From positions 4,405,279 through 4,469,278 of the forward strand of contig CM060857.1 of assembly GCA_030737835.1 (NCBI GenBank): a stretch of 64,000 bases of DNA, read 5' to 3'. How positions within the stretch are numbered: position 1 is the stretch's first letter; every line of letters starts with the position of its first letter. The stretch comes from Acorus gramineus. Its lineage: Eukaryota > Streptophyta > Magnoliopsida > Acorales > Acoraceae. A program made the position numbers and the translations under genes. Below, piece after piece: positions 53,756 to 64,000 of this stretch. The notes beneath the pieces are model-generated. The model was not told where the DNA came from and made no database searches. It saw only the letters and a program-made list of their open reading frames with translations.

Positions 53756-54388
53756 CACATGTGAGATAAATGACGGCTCTACGAAGAACTTTCCATCTCC
53801 TTTATTTTGAAAAAGTGACTGTGGCACATGCAAGTGTATTTCCAATATTTCTAAATTTGCCAGCTTCCCTATCCGTACTACATGTCTTTTTGTTATTTTG
53901 TTTTTTTGTTTTTTTTTTTTTTTAAAGGCCACACAGTATCAAAGAAAGTTTTCAGAAGATTCGATGAAATTAGAAAATATAAATATTATAATAAATAATA
54001 TTTATATAAAAATAATATAAATATTTTTTAATAAGACAACTTGAAATTAGAAAATACATAAATATAGAATTTTAGTAACCACACGTCACATTCACGCATC
54101 CTAATAAAGGGAAAAAAATAGCATCAATAAAATTTCGATACTTTTTTAAACCAATAAAGAGTGGGGACGGATATACCCATACTTTAGTTTGAGAACCCCA
54201 ACCCCCAAAAATAACAAAAAAAAACCAGTTTGTATGTCATTTTAAAAACAAGAAAATCACCCCGACCTACCCCACCCCATTATAACAGACCCCACACCTT
54301 TGTCGACGTCTCGTGGTCAGATGGTCAATTCTTCGGTGAGATACATTCGTTGACCCGTCCATCCACCTTCACCGGTGATCTATCCGGT
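53756..54388. other. AT-rich intergenic DNA
   Basis: Its beginning (53757-53900) belongs to the duplicated segment of 47.4 kb. A poly(T) run is at about 53909-53923. No gene seen. Confidence 0.45.
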
Positions 54389-55465
54389 CAGGGGCGGAGC
54401 CCAGGGGGGGTGGGCTGGGGGCCGGGCCCGGGCCTCCCCAAGGCCAATACCATGGGTGAAAGTGATTATAAGAAAAATATGATATTTAGTCGTGAAACAT
54501 TTCCTTGGTAAATAGTATTACCAAGGAAAAAATTTCTCGACAAAAAATTCCCCTACGAAAAATATTTTTTGGTAAAATATTTCCTTAGGTAAAAGTTTCG
54601 TATTAATGATGCAATGTAAGTATATATTACCCAGGAAAAGTTTTCCTTGGGAAATACCATTTTGAAAATTGTATTATTATTATTATTATTATTTTTAGGG
54701 TGTGGGGGTAATGAAATGAATTGAAATATTATGTGAGTATTGGAGTTGAAAATTGTTATATTCAGCCTAGTTAGTAATCCCATTTGTATCTCATACAATT
54801 TTTTAAATATATGCTTAACTAATTAAGTACCTTCCCTCATAAAAATTAAATACATTCTTATATAAATTAATTGAATGCATATATTTTAATTATATTTTGT
54901 GTATAAAAGATATACCGAGATAATATAATATGTTAGTTACATGACTACAAATGGGTTGCATTTTTTTGAAATTGGTAAGAAAAACTTGGTTTAAGGGACG
55001 GTGGTTGAAAAACCACAGCTATTTATTTGTTAATGATTTTTTTATTTATTTTGTTTTTTCATGATCGCTAATTTGGATATGTCGAGCTTTTTTGGAAGTT
55101 AATTTTCTAAATATATGCTTTAAGGGTATCCTATTGTTGTGATCAATTGTCTTTTCATATTTATTTTTTAATTTTTTTCAAGCTTATTATTTTTTAAAAT
55201 TTTGTGTGAAAATAAATAATGAGATTGCAAGTTTTTTTAAAAAAATTTCAAATAAAATTTTCAGATTTTCTAAATGTGAAAAAAGTAGTAAAAAATAACT
55301 TTTTATCTAAATTGTCTATTACTTGAATGACTCGGTCATTATTTGTCAATTTTAATTATCTTAAATTACCATATAATTATATTGTTTTATAAATACATTT
55401 TTTCTTATTCTAAGTCTGTTGGCCTCACGGGCCCCTCCTTGTTCTAATTCCTGGCTCCGCTCCTG
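54389..55465. mobile_element. Non-autonomous hAT-like element (1077 bp)
   Basis: Left end CAGGGGCGGAGCCCAGG and right end (reverse) CAGGAGCGGAGCCAGG are hAT-type terminal inverted repeats. The 8-bp flanks TATCCGGT (54381-54388) and TATCTGGT (55466-55473) differ at one base. The interior is AT-rich with an ATT microsatellite (about 54671-54692) and no transposase. Confidence 0.82.
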
Positions 55466-55473
55466 TATCTGGT

Positions 55474-56812
55474 GGCCACATAAGTGTTTTCACTTGAAAA
55501 ATGAAACCCTAAATTGTTTTGGAGAATAATTTCAAAATAGGTAATACTTTCTTCTGCATAACTTTTTTTTTTTTTTGTGGTCTTTAATGTGCTTTTGTGG
55601 TCTTTTTATTTATTAATTTTGAGGTCGACCAAATCCAAAACCTTTGCTGAGTTCTTGTTCATGTTCGACAATATGTAGTCGTCAGTGGTGTTCTAGTTTG
55701 ACTGAGTCAAGTCGTCCATAATAGGTCTAGAATGACTAGTGTCTGTTGAATGGGTTCCAGAACCTTAAGTCCTTTATGGACCTAGTTTGACTGACTTCTT
55801 GTTGTGCCTGTGTCATTTGGAGCACTCTGATTGAAAATTTGGGTACATAAATTTTTTCCTAGAAGTTATGTATTCCTGATTTGATATTTGGATTTGATTT
55901 TGTTAAAATCCAAGATGAAGAGGTTTAAATATGATTTTATTATGAGATGTCCAGTTTTGAGTTAGCTTTCGTACAGAAGTGGAATTAGATCAACTGGATT
56001 CTTGTAGTAAAAGTTATGGGTATTTTTCCAAGTATACCCCGGGGATGAAAATTCTGGCAGCAGCCCTGTTCTATGTTTAGCTCTAATTTCGGAATAGCTG
56101 GAGAGATTATTTGATCTTGGCATGAACATAAAAGTTGTAGATAATCTTCTTAGCTTTCCAACGGACTTGGAATTGTGCAATTCGGAGCTATATTGAGAAA
56201 GTTATGGCTGTTCCAGTGAAGCATGCGCAGAATTTCTAGTCAAAGGGCGACTAGGTCTTTTCCATCCTCTTTAGATATTTGTGCAACAAATATCTTCTCT
56301 CTCTCTCTCTCCCTCTCACTTCCACGCCCATTTTTCTTGGGCTCTCTCTTCCTCTCTCTCAAGCCCCCTAGGTGTTTGTTTAAATGCCCCAATGAGAAGA
56401 AGAGAAGGAGGAGGTGAAGGAAGAAGAGAAGGTTTGTGCATATGTGTTGTTGTTGTTGATCTCCCCTCTCTCAAGTTCCCTTGCATGATCTTTCCCCCCC
56501 CCCCCCCTGATTTGCAGCCATGGGAGGGCTGAGGAGGCTGAAGAGGTGGTGGTGGTGGTTGAGGTGGCCGTGGGCGCGTCGAGAGCCCCGCACCTCCCCC
56601 TTTTCGTTTCCCTCTTTTGGTAAGTCCTCTTCCCATTCTTTTTTATTTTTAGGGTTGTTGGGATGCTTGGGGAAGTCATGCATGCTATGCATAGGGGTTA
56701 GGGTGTGTGTGAGGGGTTGGGGAGGGTTAAAAAGAGGTTGGGATAAGGTGAGCGCGCGTTGGGGGCAGTCTGCGCGCTTGCGCGCGCAGGCGGGCGCTGG
56801 CAGGCGCTAGCG
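55474..56812 (+). repeat. LTR-like sequence of a Tekay-related subfamily, plus orientation
   Basis: From about 55640 it shows the layout of the Tekay LTR 5' part: GACTGAGTCAAGTC, CACTCTGATTGAAAAT, a run like TTTCCAACGGACTTGG, a CT-rich leader (56300-56370), CTAGGTG, a GGTAAG donor (56619) and then rising GC with GCGCGC words (56750-56812). The short frames here are low-complexity. No clean LTR terminus was found. At about 56812 it switches to the inverted LTR end of the next element. Confidence 0.4.
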
Positions 56813-57098
56813 GACCAAGTCCCCTTTGACATTCCAAAATCGGTCAAAACCCAGATACGATTCGGAACTGCCAAATTTTTTAAAACGTTACCAGAATTCG
56901 ATGAAATTTTCTTGAGTGGCTCGAAATGGCACCAGGACTCATAATGTGCAGTTAGATTTTCAATCGGAGCTCTCGAGCTCATGCAGATAGCTAAAAGTCC
57001 AAAATTTTAGCGGTTCCGATCGAAAAAAAGAAAAATTAAAAAACTGCCAGAAATGTCCCAAAGGTGACCAAAAGGCTAAAAGTGACACATATATAACA
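56813..57098 (-). repeat. Tekay-E 3' LTR fragment
   Basis: Aligns with the first ~300 bp of the other Tekay LTRs (GGAACCGCTAAAATTTT, GCACCAGGAC, GACTTGGTC in minus sense) up to GACTTGGTC, then diverges at 56812. Confidence 0.8.
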
Positions 57099-57112
57099 TT
57101 CTTCCCCCCTTA
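57099..57112 (-). other. Polypurine tract of Tekay-E
   Basis: TAAGGGGGGAAGAA on the minus strand, identical to 32592-32605. Confidence 0.75.
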
Positions 57113-57146
57113 GGAAATTTTGTCCACAAAATTAATACAAAAACAT

Positions 57147-58413
57147 CTAGGAAGGGAAAAGATGTGGATATGCGCCACGCATGGCGTCCTCGCGCTCCCA
57201 AGTGGCCTCGGCACCAGAACGGTGCTGCCATCGCACCTTAACCAGCTAGACGGTCTTGGTGCGGAGCCTCTTCTCGCGTCGGTCCAGGATCTCGATCGGC
57301 TGCTCCACGAATGACAAGTCCGGCTTGAAGACGAGCGGCTCGAACGGAATAACGTGAGCAGGATCGTGGATGTAACGCCTCAGCTGCGAGACATGGAAGA
57401 CGTCATGGGCTTGAGCCAACTGTGGGGGCAGGGCTATGCGATAGGCCACCTCTCCAATCCGCTCAAGGATGAGAAACGACCCAATGTAACGCGGACTCAG
57501 CTTGCCCCGCACACCGAAACGGAAGATGCCCTTCATCGGGGACACCTTCAGGAAAACATGGTCACCAACCTCGAAGGCGAGCTCACGGCGACGACGATCG
57601 GCGTAGCTCTTCTGACGGCTCTGAGCGACTCGGATACGCTCACGAATCGTCTTGACCATCTCTGAGGTCTGGTGGATGATCTCTGGTCCCTCCAACTGGC
57701 GCTCTCCGACCTCGTCCCAACACAAGGGGGACCTGCAGCTGCGGCCATAGAGCGCTTCATATGGTGCCATCCGAATACTCGAGTGGTAGCTATTGTTGTA
57801 GGCGAACTCCACCAACGGGAGATGCCTCTCCCAACTGCCCCCAAAGTCGAGAACGCAAGCTCGCAGCATGTCCTCCAGGGTCTGAATCGTCCTCTCCGAC
57901 TGGCCGTCCGTCTGCGGATGAAACGCTGTACTGAAGTGGAGGTTCGTACCAAGGGCGTGCTAAAGGCTACGCCAGAACCTCGAAGTAAACCTCGCGTCTC
58001 TATCAGAAATGATGCTGACGGGAGTGCCATGGAGATGAACAATCTCGGAGACAAACAACTGTGCCAGGGTGTCCAGAGAATCGGTGAGTCGAATGGGGAG
58101 GAAATGAGCGGACTTAGTCAGTCGGTCGACGATTACCCAGATGGCATCGCGACCCGAACGTGACCTCGACAAACCCGAAACGAAGTCCATGGTGATCTGC
58201 TCCCACTTCCACTGAGGAATCTCAATGGACTGCAGCTTCCCCGCAGGATGCTGATGTTCCGACTTCACCTGTTGGCATACCAAGCAACGGGCAACGAAAC
58301 GGCCAATATCCGCCTTCATCCCGCGCCACCAGTAGCCACGACGAAGGCCCCTGTACATCTTCATGCCACCAGGATGCACTGTGTACCTCGAACGATGGGC
58401 CTCGTCCAAGATC
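57147..58413 (-). pseudogene. pol: Tekay-E integrase core and chromodomain-like tail
   Basis: Minus-strand reading: [18 protein letters not shown] and [12 protein letters not shown] (end of the HHCC zinc finger), then WITMD-type [17 protein letters not shown] and [12 protein letters not shown], which carry the D, D and E of the catalytic triad. The GPY-like region follows ([32 protein letters not shown]). The end KVRWQHRSGAEATWEREDAMR...YPHLFPS looks like a chromodomain, which targets insertion to chromatin marks. TAG near 57960 and a TAG just after RTKTV (about 57250) interrupt it. Confidence 0.88.
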
Positions 58414-58844
58414 TTCTGTGTTATATATGTGTCACTTTTAACCTTCTGGTAACCGTTGGGACATTCTGGCAGTTTTTCAGTTTTTTCATTTTTTGATCGG
58501 AACCGCTAGAATTTTGGGCTTTTAGCTATCACCTTGAGATTGAGGGCTCCGATTGAAAATCTAATTGCTTATTATGTGCCCTGGTGCCATTCCAAGCCGC
58601 TCATGAAAATTTCATCGAATTCCAGTAACGTTTCAGAATTTCACAGTTCCGGGGCGTATCCGGGTTTTGACCGAGCGAGAAGTCATTAGGAGAGTTGACT
58701 TGGTCAAAGTGGGCCCATAGACTTGGTCAATCCCTTTTGTTTTTATTTGTGGTTGAGTTGACCCAAGTCAAAACTCACTTAAACCCTCACTAATCCTTTC
58801 TTAGCCCTAATTAACCTATGTTAGGCTAATCTAGTTGTGGGGAT

Positions 58845-58854
58845 TATATATAAG
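58845..58854 (+). promoter_or_regulatory. TATA box of the solo LTR
   Basis: TATATATAAG, followed by GTGAGCTAAAA and the CT-rich leader, as in the other copies. Confidence 0.55.
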
Positions 58855-59329
58855 TGAGCTAAAATTATCTCCCCACTATTCATCTTCTTCTCCAATTGGA
58901 TTTCTCTCTCCCCCTCTCTCTTTTTCTTGATTTTAAGCTACCTAGAGTGCTTGAAACTCAAAACTCAAAGAAGAGAAAGGTTAGATCTCATCCCGATCTA
59001 TCCACCGGTGGTCTCGGATTCGAGTTCTGACGAGTTTGACCCCCTCTTACCCCCTCTTTTCTCCTCTGATTTCAGCCCCTTTGAGGGTGGAAAGAGTTCT
59101 TGGTGGTGGAGGGCTTTGGGGAGGTGTTTTGGTGCACGAAGAGCTCCCGGTCTTTCCTTCCTTCCTTTCCTTCCTAGGGTAAGCTCTCTTTCCTTCCTTT
59201 TCTTGCTTAGATGCTTGTTAGGAGGGTAGTTTTGAGGGCTGGTGGCTGTTGGTGGTGGTTGGAGGCCATTGGTGGCCGGTGGGTGGTGGTGGAGTGGCTC
59301 GGGCAGGGTGGTGGGCTGTCCCGGGTAGG

Positions 59330-60070
59330 CTGGCAGGCAGGCAGGGCAGCGCAGGCAGTGCTGGCAGGGCAGCGTAGGTAGTGCTGGCAGGACAGCGTGG
59401 GCGTGCGCGTGGGCGTGCGCGCGGGTGGAGCTCGGTTCAGGCGCATGCGGGTAGCGGCGCGCGCAGGCAGGCAGGCGCAGGCGGTCAGGCGCTGGCAGGT
59501 GAGCTGCGGGTAGGCGCGCTGGGCGCGTGCTGACGGGCTCGCTGGGCGCGTGCGGTCGAGCGCGCTGGGCGCAGTGCACGGCGTGCGCGCCGAGCACTGC
59601 GCAGGGGCGTGTGGGCGAGCAGTCGGTGCGAGCGGGGAGTGTGAGCGGGCAGGTGTGCGGGCGCTACGCTGGGGCGCAGTGTGGGCGGGCGCACGTGCGG
59701 GCGCTGCGCTGGGGCGCAGTGCGCACGGGTGCACCCGGGGCTGGTCGAGCCAGTGGTACGCGCGGGGTGCGCGCGGAGCGAGGCGATGGCGCGACTAGGA
59801 GAGCGGTGGTGCACGCGGGGCGAGGCGATGGGGCGCAGGGTGTGCGGGTGTGCGTGCGGGTTGCTGCGCTGGGGCGCAGTCAGCGCGCAGTGCACCCGGG
59901 AGGTCTCGGCAGGGTGTCCGGGCATGCGGGCTGGGCTCGGCAGGGCGTCTGGGGGCGCGGGCCGGGGCTCGGCTGTGCGCCCGGGGTGGGTGGCCATGCG
60001 TGCGGCTGCCCGGGGGTTCGGGAATGAGTTGGGGTGCTCGGGCTCGCGTGCGTACAGGCCGTATGTACGC
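59330..60070. repeat. CpG-rich core of the solo LTR
   Basis: Repeated GCGCTGGGGCGCAGTG and GTGCGCGCGGAG words and GCAGGCAGG runs. Overlapping long frames on both strands are compositional. Confidence 0.8.
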
Positions 60071-60152
60071 TTGTCCGAGTGTTGTGTATTTTAAAGTATT
60101 TTTGGATTTATTTGTGGATTTTACTCACCGAATTGATTACCCTATTTTGCAG

Positions 60153-60188
60153 ATCTTGACGGACGGTCGCGCGACGACCCGACTATCG
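60153..60188 (+). other. 36-nt micro-exon candidate (solo LTR)
   Basis: Preceded by TATTTTGCAG and followed by GTGAGTGGG. Confidence 0.55.
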
Positions 60189-60957
60189 GTGAGTGGGACA
60201 ATCCAACCCAGTAGGGAGGCGTACTACTCACTTGGGAGTGTATTGCCCTCCCCTGGGGCACCATGGATTTATATTAACCTGTTGTAATGTGTAATCCATG
60301 CAAGCATGATTAAAATGTAGTATGCATGCTACCCTAGACTTTGTATGTTAGGGACTTGCACCCTTAGGATATGTGTAAGAGCCATGCACCATGTCACCCT
60401 GTTCTCATGCTAGGAAGCCTCGGCCTATGCATGCGTCCTACTAGTTTAATTGATTAAATTAAATGCTAGCATATGTTTAATTGCATGCCTTAGATAATAT
60501 TATAGGGAGGGGCCTTGCGAGGTCAACATTGAGACCCGGGTTAGGGTACTCCGTGTTCCTTGTTTGGTTGTCGGGATGTCCTATATCGGGACCTCACACT
60601 GCCCTCCCAAGGTTTCTTTCCCAATAATATTATACCCTTGTTACTATTATTATTATATATATTCCCCGCATCTTGGTTATGCGCCCTGGAGGAATTCTGA
60701 AGAATTCATGACATTAGAGTTTGTTGAGATGTGTTGTCTGTGGATCCGAGTGGATCATATGCGATGGATAGGCTGTTCTGTTCCCTTCGTTGGATCCGTG
60801 TAGAGACTGCCCGGCGTTAGAAAGGCTGTCCCGTGCAGGGGATCCCATCAGTAGGCACCTCCTGATTTGGGACGGACTGTGCTGAATGTGGGAGTGGCCA
60901 AGCGGCCTACAGAGTGGGGAGAGACTATCGGTGGACCAAGGGCGACCATCAGCCTAG

Positions 60958-61190
60958 TCAGTCCCAATATCCTATGTCACCTATTGAGGGGTGAGGGTGA
61001 GGGTGTAGTGGGTTGGCGATAGCGATCCACTGGATTTGTGTAGTTAGTCCCAATATCCTATGTCACCATATTGAGGGGTGAGGGTGAGGGTGTATGGATG
61101 TGTATGGATGATTATCAGTCCCAATATCCTATGTCACCTATTGAGGGGTGAGGGTGAGGGTGTAGTGGGTTGGCGATAGCGACCCACTAG
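60958..61190 (+). repeat. Minisatellite in the solo LTR
   Basis: Three units starting CAGTCCCAATATCC or TAGTCCCAATATCC with GGGGTGAGGGTGAGGGTG and, in two of them, GTAGTGGGTTGGCG. Confidence 0.82.
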
Positions 61191-61733
61191 ATTGGTTAGT
61201 TGCTGCCATTTTGTGGCTTTTATTAATGATGATTGTGGATTAATAATATCTGGTTGTGGTTAATATAAGCTGTGATGCATGGGTTGTGCTGTTCACTGAG
61301 CGTGTGGCTCACCCCTCGCATAATATTTTTCTCCAGTGTCATCTGAGTCGGATCTGGAGGAAGAGCTCCCCAAGGGACTTCATCAGTAGCGGAGTAGCGC
61401 CACGTCCCACGAGTATCAGAGGCTATCAGCATCCCTTTTGATTGTATGTATTATATTCCGTGCTTGGGCACGTGTTTGTATTGTATTTGGACGTCTTTGT
61501 ATATATTGGCTCTCACAAGACAGTTGATTATGTATCGAGTCTGTAATATGTTTTTGGATTACAGATTCAGTCTTTTATCTTCCGCTATTGGTGTATATAT
61601 CATGTCAGCCTCTTTGTTGTTGTGTTGTCATTTTAGCTGTTGAGTGAGTATATTATTGATCTCCTGTTATACTGATATTATATATACACTTGCCGTGTCC
61701 CGGGGTCGGCCGGCCCTGGGGCGTGACATTCTG

Positions 61734-62620
61734 CTTCAACTCTGCGTCGTCAGGAATGCATACTCGACCTCTGAACCGCAGGATTCCATCCTCGCGAATC
61801 TGGTAGTCCGGACGCTCGCCCCGGGCGACGCCTTCAGAGAGGACTAGAAAGTGAGGATCCTGCCCCTGAGCCGTGCGGATCTCGTCGAGAAGAATGGGCT
61901 GCACCACTAGCCTGGCCAAAAAGCCACCTGCAGGTGTCTCTCGAACGCTGATCCAGCAAGCGGCCTCCTCCAGAAGCCTCCAACGACGTACAGCCAAGTG
62001 GGCGGCCATGCCCAAGGGCTGCCTGCTGAGAGCATCGGCCACGACATTCACCTTACCCGGATGGTAAGCGATGTCACAGTCATAGTCCTTCAGGAACTCG
62101 ACCCAACGTCTCTGACGCATGTTGAGCTCCGGCTGGGACTGCAAGTAAGTCAGGCTCTTGTGATCGGTGAAGAGCTCGAACTCCTCGCCATAGAGGTAGT
62201 GCCTCCACATCTTCAGCGCAAAGATGATCGCTGCTAACTCCAAATCGTGGGTGGGATAATTCTGCTCATGGGGCTTCAACTGACGCGATGCGTAAGCCAC
62301 AACCTTACCGTACTGCATCAGGACGCAACCCAAACCCAGCCGCGATGCATCGGAGTAGACTGCGAATCCACCACTCCCAGACGGAATGGTAAGAACTAGC
62401 GCTGAGGTGAGTCTTCGCTTCAACTCCAGGAAGCTCTCCTCACAAGATGGGGACCACTCGAACCGGACATCCTTCCGAGTGAGGCGGGTCAGAGGAACAG
62501 CTATCTTCGAGAAACCCTCGACAAACCTCCGATAATAACCCGCCAAACCCAGGAAGCTCCGAATCTCAGTGGGGTTCGACGGTCACCGCCAATTCGACAC
62601 GGCGAGCGTCTTGTCCGGGT
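61734..62620 (-). pseudogene. pol: Tekay-E RNase H and integrase N-terminus
   Basis: The frame from 62546 downward reads [56 protein letters not shown] and VVADALSRQ. The Asp, Glu, Asp and Asp residues of Gypsy RNase H are visible. The spacer continues to DDAELKQN, the start of the integrase N-terminal segment, where the solo LTR inserted. A TAG-type stop near 62585 (NWR*PSNP) separates it from RT. Confidence 0.88.
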
Positions 62621-63864
62621 CCACAGATATACCCTCACCGAAAATCACGTGGCCTAGAAAGGCCATACGCTCCAACCAAAACTCGCACTTACTGAACTTG
62701 GTGAACAACTGATGTCAGGCCAAAGTCTCCAAGACAGTGCGGAGATGGTAAGCGTGCTCCTCAAGACTCTTCGAGTACACCAGAATATCATCGATGAAGA
62801 CTACTACGAAGGAGTCGAGGAAGGGCCGAAACACCCGGTTCATCAGATCCATGAAAGCTGCCGGTGCATTCGTCAACCCAAACGGCAGTACTCGGAACTC
62901 GTAGTGCCCATAACGGGTACGAAAGGCCGTCTTCGGAATATCCGACTCCCGGATCTTCAGCTGATAGTAGCCCGAACGGAGATCGATCTTAGAAAAGACA
63001 CGCGCTCCCTGGAGCTGGTCAAACAGATCGTCAATCCGCGGCAAGGGGTACTTATTCTTCACGGTCTGCTTGTTCAGCTGCCTGTAATCAATACAAAGAC
63101 GCAGCGAACCGTCCTTCTTCCGAACGAATAAAACAGGGGCTCCCCACGGAGAGACACTCGGACGTGCGAAGCCCTTCTCGAGCAACTCCTCCAGCTGCTC
63201 CTTGAGCACCTTCAGCTCTGCTGGGGCCATCCGGTACGGAGCTCTCGAAATCGGCTCGGTCCCCAGAATTAGATTAATCTCAAACTCGATCGCGCGATCC
63301 GGCGGTAATCCCGGGAGATCATCGGGGAAAACCTCTGGATATTCCGCCACGACCGGAGTCTGACTGATAGTAGCCCGAACGGAGATCGATCTTAGAAAAG
63401 ACACGCGCTCCCTGGAGCTGGTCAAACAGATCGTCAATCCGCGGCAAGGGGTACTTATTCTTCACGGTCTGCTTGTTCAGCTGCCTGTAATCAATACAAA
63501 GACGCAGCGAACCGTCCTTCTTCCGAACGAATAAAACAGGGGCTCCCCACGGAGAGACACTCGGACGTGCGAAGCCCTTCTCGAGCAACTCCCCCAGCTG
63601 CTCCTTGAGCACCTTTAGCTCTGCTGGGGCCATCCGGTACGGAGCTCTCAAAATCGGCTCGGTCCCCGGAATTAGATTAATCTCAAACTCGATCGCGCGA
63701 TCCGGCGGTAATCCCGAGAGATCATCGGGGAAAACCTCTAGATATTCCACCACGACCGGAGTCTGACTGATATCTGCCCGCAGTGGTGCATCCTCCTCAG
63801 CAATATACGCCAGAAAACCCTCACATCCTCCCTGAAGGAGTCTCCACGCCTGGATGGATGACAC
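62621..63864 (-). pseudogene. pol: Tekay-E reverse transcriptase with a 403-bp internal duplication
   Basis: The frame 63437-62715 contains [78 protein letters not shown] and the catalytic box FIDDILVYS. Upstream, 63864-63370 repeats the part from [22 protein letters not shown] to [10 protein letters not shown], because 62961-63363 is duplicated as 63364-63766. The duplication is 403 bp, not a multiple of three, so it shifts the frame. Confidence 0.9.
62961..63766 (-). repeat. 403-bp direct tandem duplication within RT
   Basis: Copies 62961-63363 and 63364-63766 differ at only a few bases. Junctions share CTGATA. Confidence 0.9.
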
Positions 63865-63867
63865 GAA

Positions 63868-64000
63868 CAGGCGCGCGCGGGCGCGTGCGCGCGAGTGCGT
63901 GGGCGCGCACGAGCGTGCGCGTGCGCGGGGCAGTGCGCCTGGGCATGCGCCTGGGCGCGGGGCTAGGGACCAGTGCGCGAGCGCGCGTGCTGGGGCGTGC
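63868..64000. repeat. Extreme-GC terminal segment
   Basis: Alternating GCGCGCG/GTGCGC DNA starting abruptly after ACACGAAC in Tekay-E pol. It resembles the CpG-rich cores of the Tekay LTRs, so another LTR or a rearranged piece probably begins here. It runs off the window. Confidence 0.5.

Larger units (their letters stand above)
58419..61728 (+). repeat. Solo Tekay LTR (3310 bp) with target duplication
   Basis: Full LTR from TGTTATATATG to GGGGCGTGACA, flanked by TTCTG at 58414-58418 and 61729-61733. It splits the integrase of Tekay-E between its zinc finger and core. Landmarks: TATA-like TATATATAAG (58845-58854), donor GTAAGC (59179), CpG core (about 59330-60070), micro-exon (60153-60188), minisatellite (about 60958-61190) and acceptor at 61336. 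No internal region remains, so it arose by LTR-LTR recombination. Confidence 0.93.
56813..63867 (-). mobile_element. Tekay-E: Tekay/Del-like Gypsy pol, minus strand, interrupted by a solo LTR
   Basis: From right to left: protease end/RT, RNase H, integrase N-terminus, then after the solo LTR at 58419-61728 the integrase core, chromodomain-like tail, polypurine tract and the first 286 bp of the 3' LTR (56813-57098, ending ATATAACA). gag, PBS and 5' LTR are outside the window or lost: at 63868 pol gives way abruptly to GC-rich DNA. TAG codons and duplications make it inactive. Confidence 0.85.

Overview
This is flowering-plant nuclear DNA. It carries plant LTR-retrotransposon lineages (Copia, Tat-lineage and Tekay/Del-like chromovirus Gypsy), an L1-type LINE, a hAT element, a Tourist-like MITE, GT-AG introns and primer-binding sites complementary to plant initiator-Met tRNA. 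No species marker was recognised. There is no convincing intact housekeeping gene, rRNA, tRNA or CRISPR array. Almost all of the window is nested, mostly broken, mobile DNA.

Left flank (1-3992): AT-rich DNA with a small two-copy membrane-protein gene in inverted orientation (620-952 minus, 2891-3340 plus).

Nest (3993-44189): a ~0.2 kb MITE (TSD TTA) is split by a minus-strand Copia element (4111-44106). The Copia element is split by two Tat-lineage Gypsy elements. Tat-A (5176-16579, minus, TSD AACAT) lies in the RT/RNase H region and Tat-B (18864-42671, plus, TSD ATGTG) in the protease region. Tat-B holds two Tekay-like elements with 3.1-3.4 kb LTRs: Tekay-C (21893-26391, plus, truncated) and Tekay-D (29313-38881, minus). 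Both Tat elements carry, antisense to gag-pol, an intron-containing gene for a plant mobile domain (PMD)-like protein with a coiled-coil tail. Their LTRs and untranslated DNA are studded with short GGCGGCTA...TAGCCGCC stem-loops.

Middle (44190-56812): AT-rich DNA with a tandem-plus-inverted 91-bp repeat, degraded LINE and Gypsy pieces, a small membrane-protein ORF, a duplicated segment (47.4 kb and 51.1 kb), a TIR element with a 5'-truncated L1 inside it (TSD of about 14 bp), a 1.08 kb hAT element (8-bp TSD) and an LTR-like piece.

Right end (56813-64000): a minus-strand Tekay pol (RT, RNase H, integrase, chromodomain-like tail) interrupted by a 3.3 kb solo LTR with a perfect TTCTG TSD. Its RT carries a 403-bp tandem duplication. 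The window ends in abrupt extreme-GC DNA.

The most interesting signals are: (1) the spliced antisense PMD gene in both Tat copies, with an in-frame TAG at the same place; (2) the recurrent stem-loop family of the Tat elements; (3) a splice architecture with an invariant 36-nt micro-exon in all four long Tekay LTRs; (4) two tandem retropepsin-like units in Tat-A.
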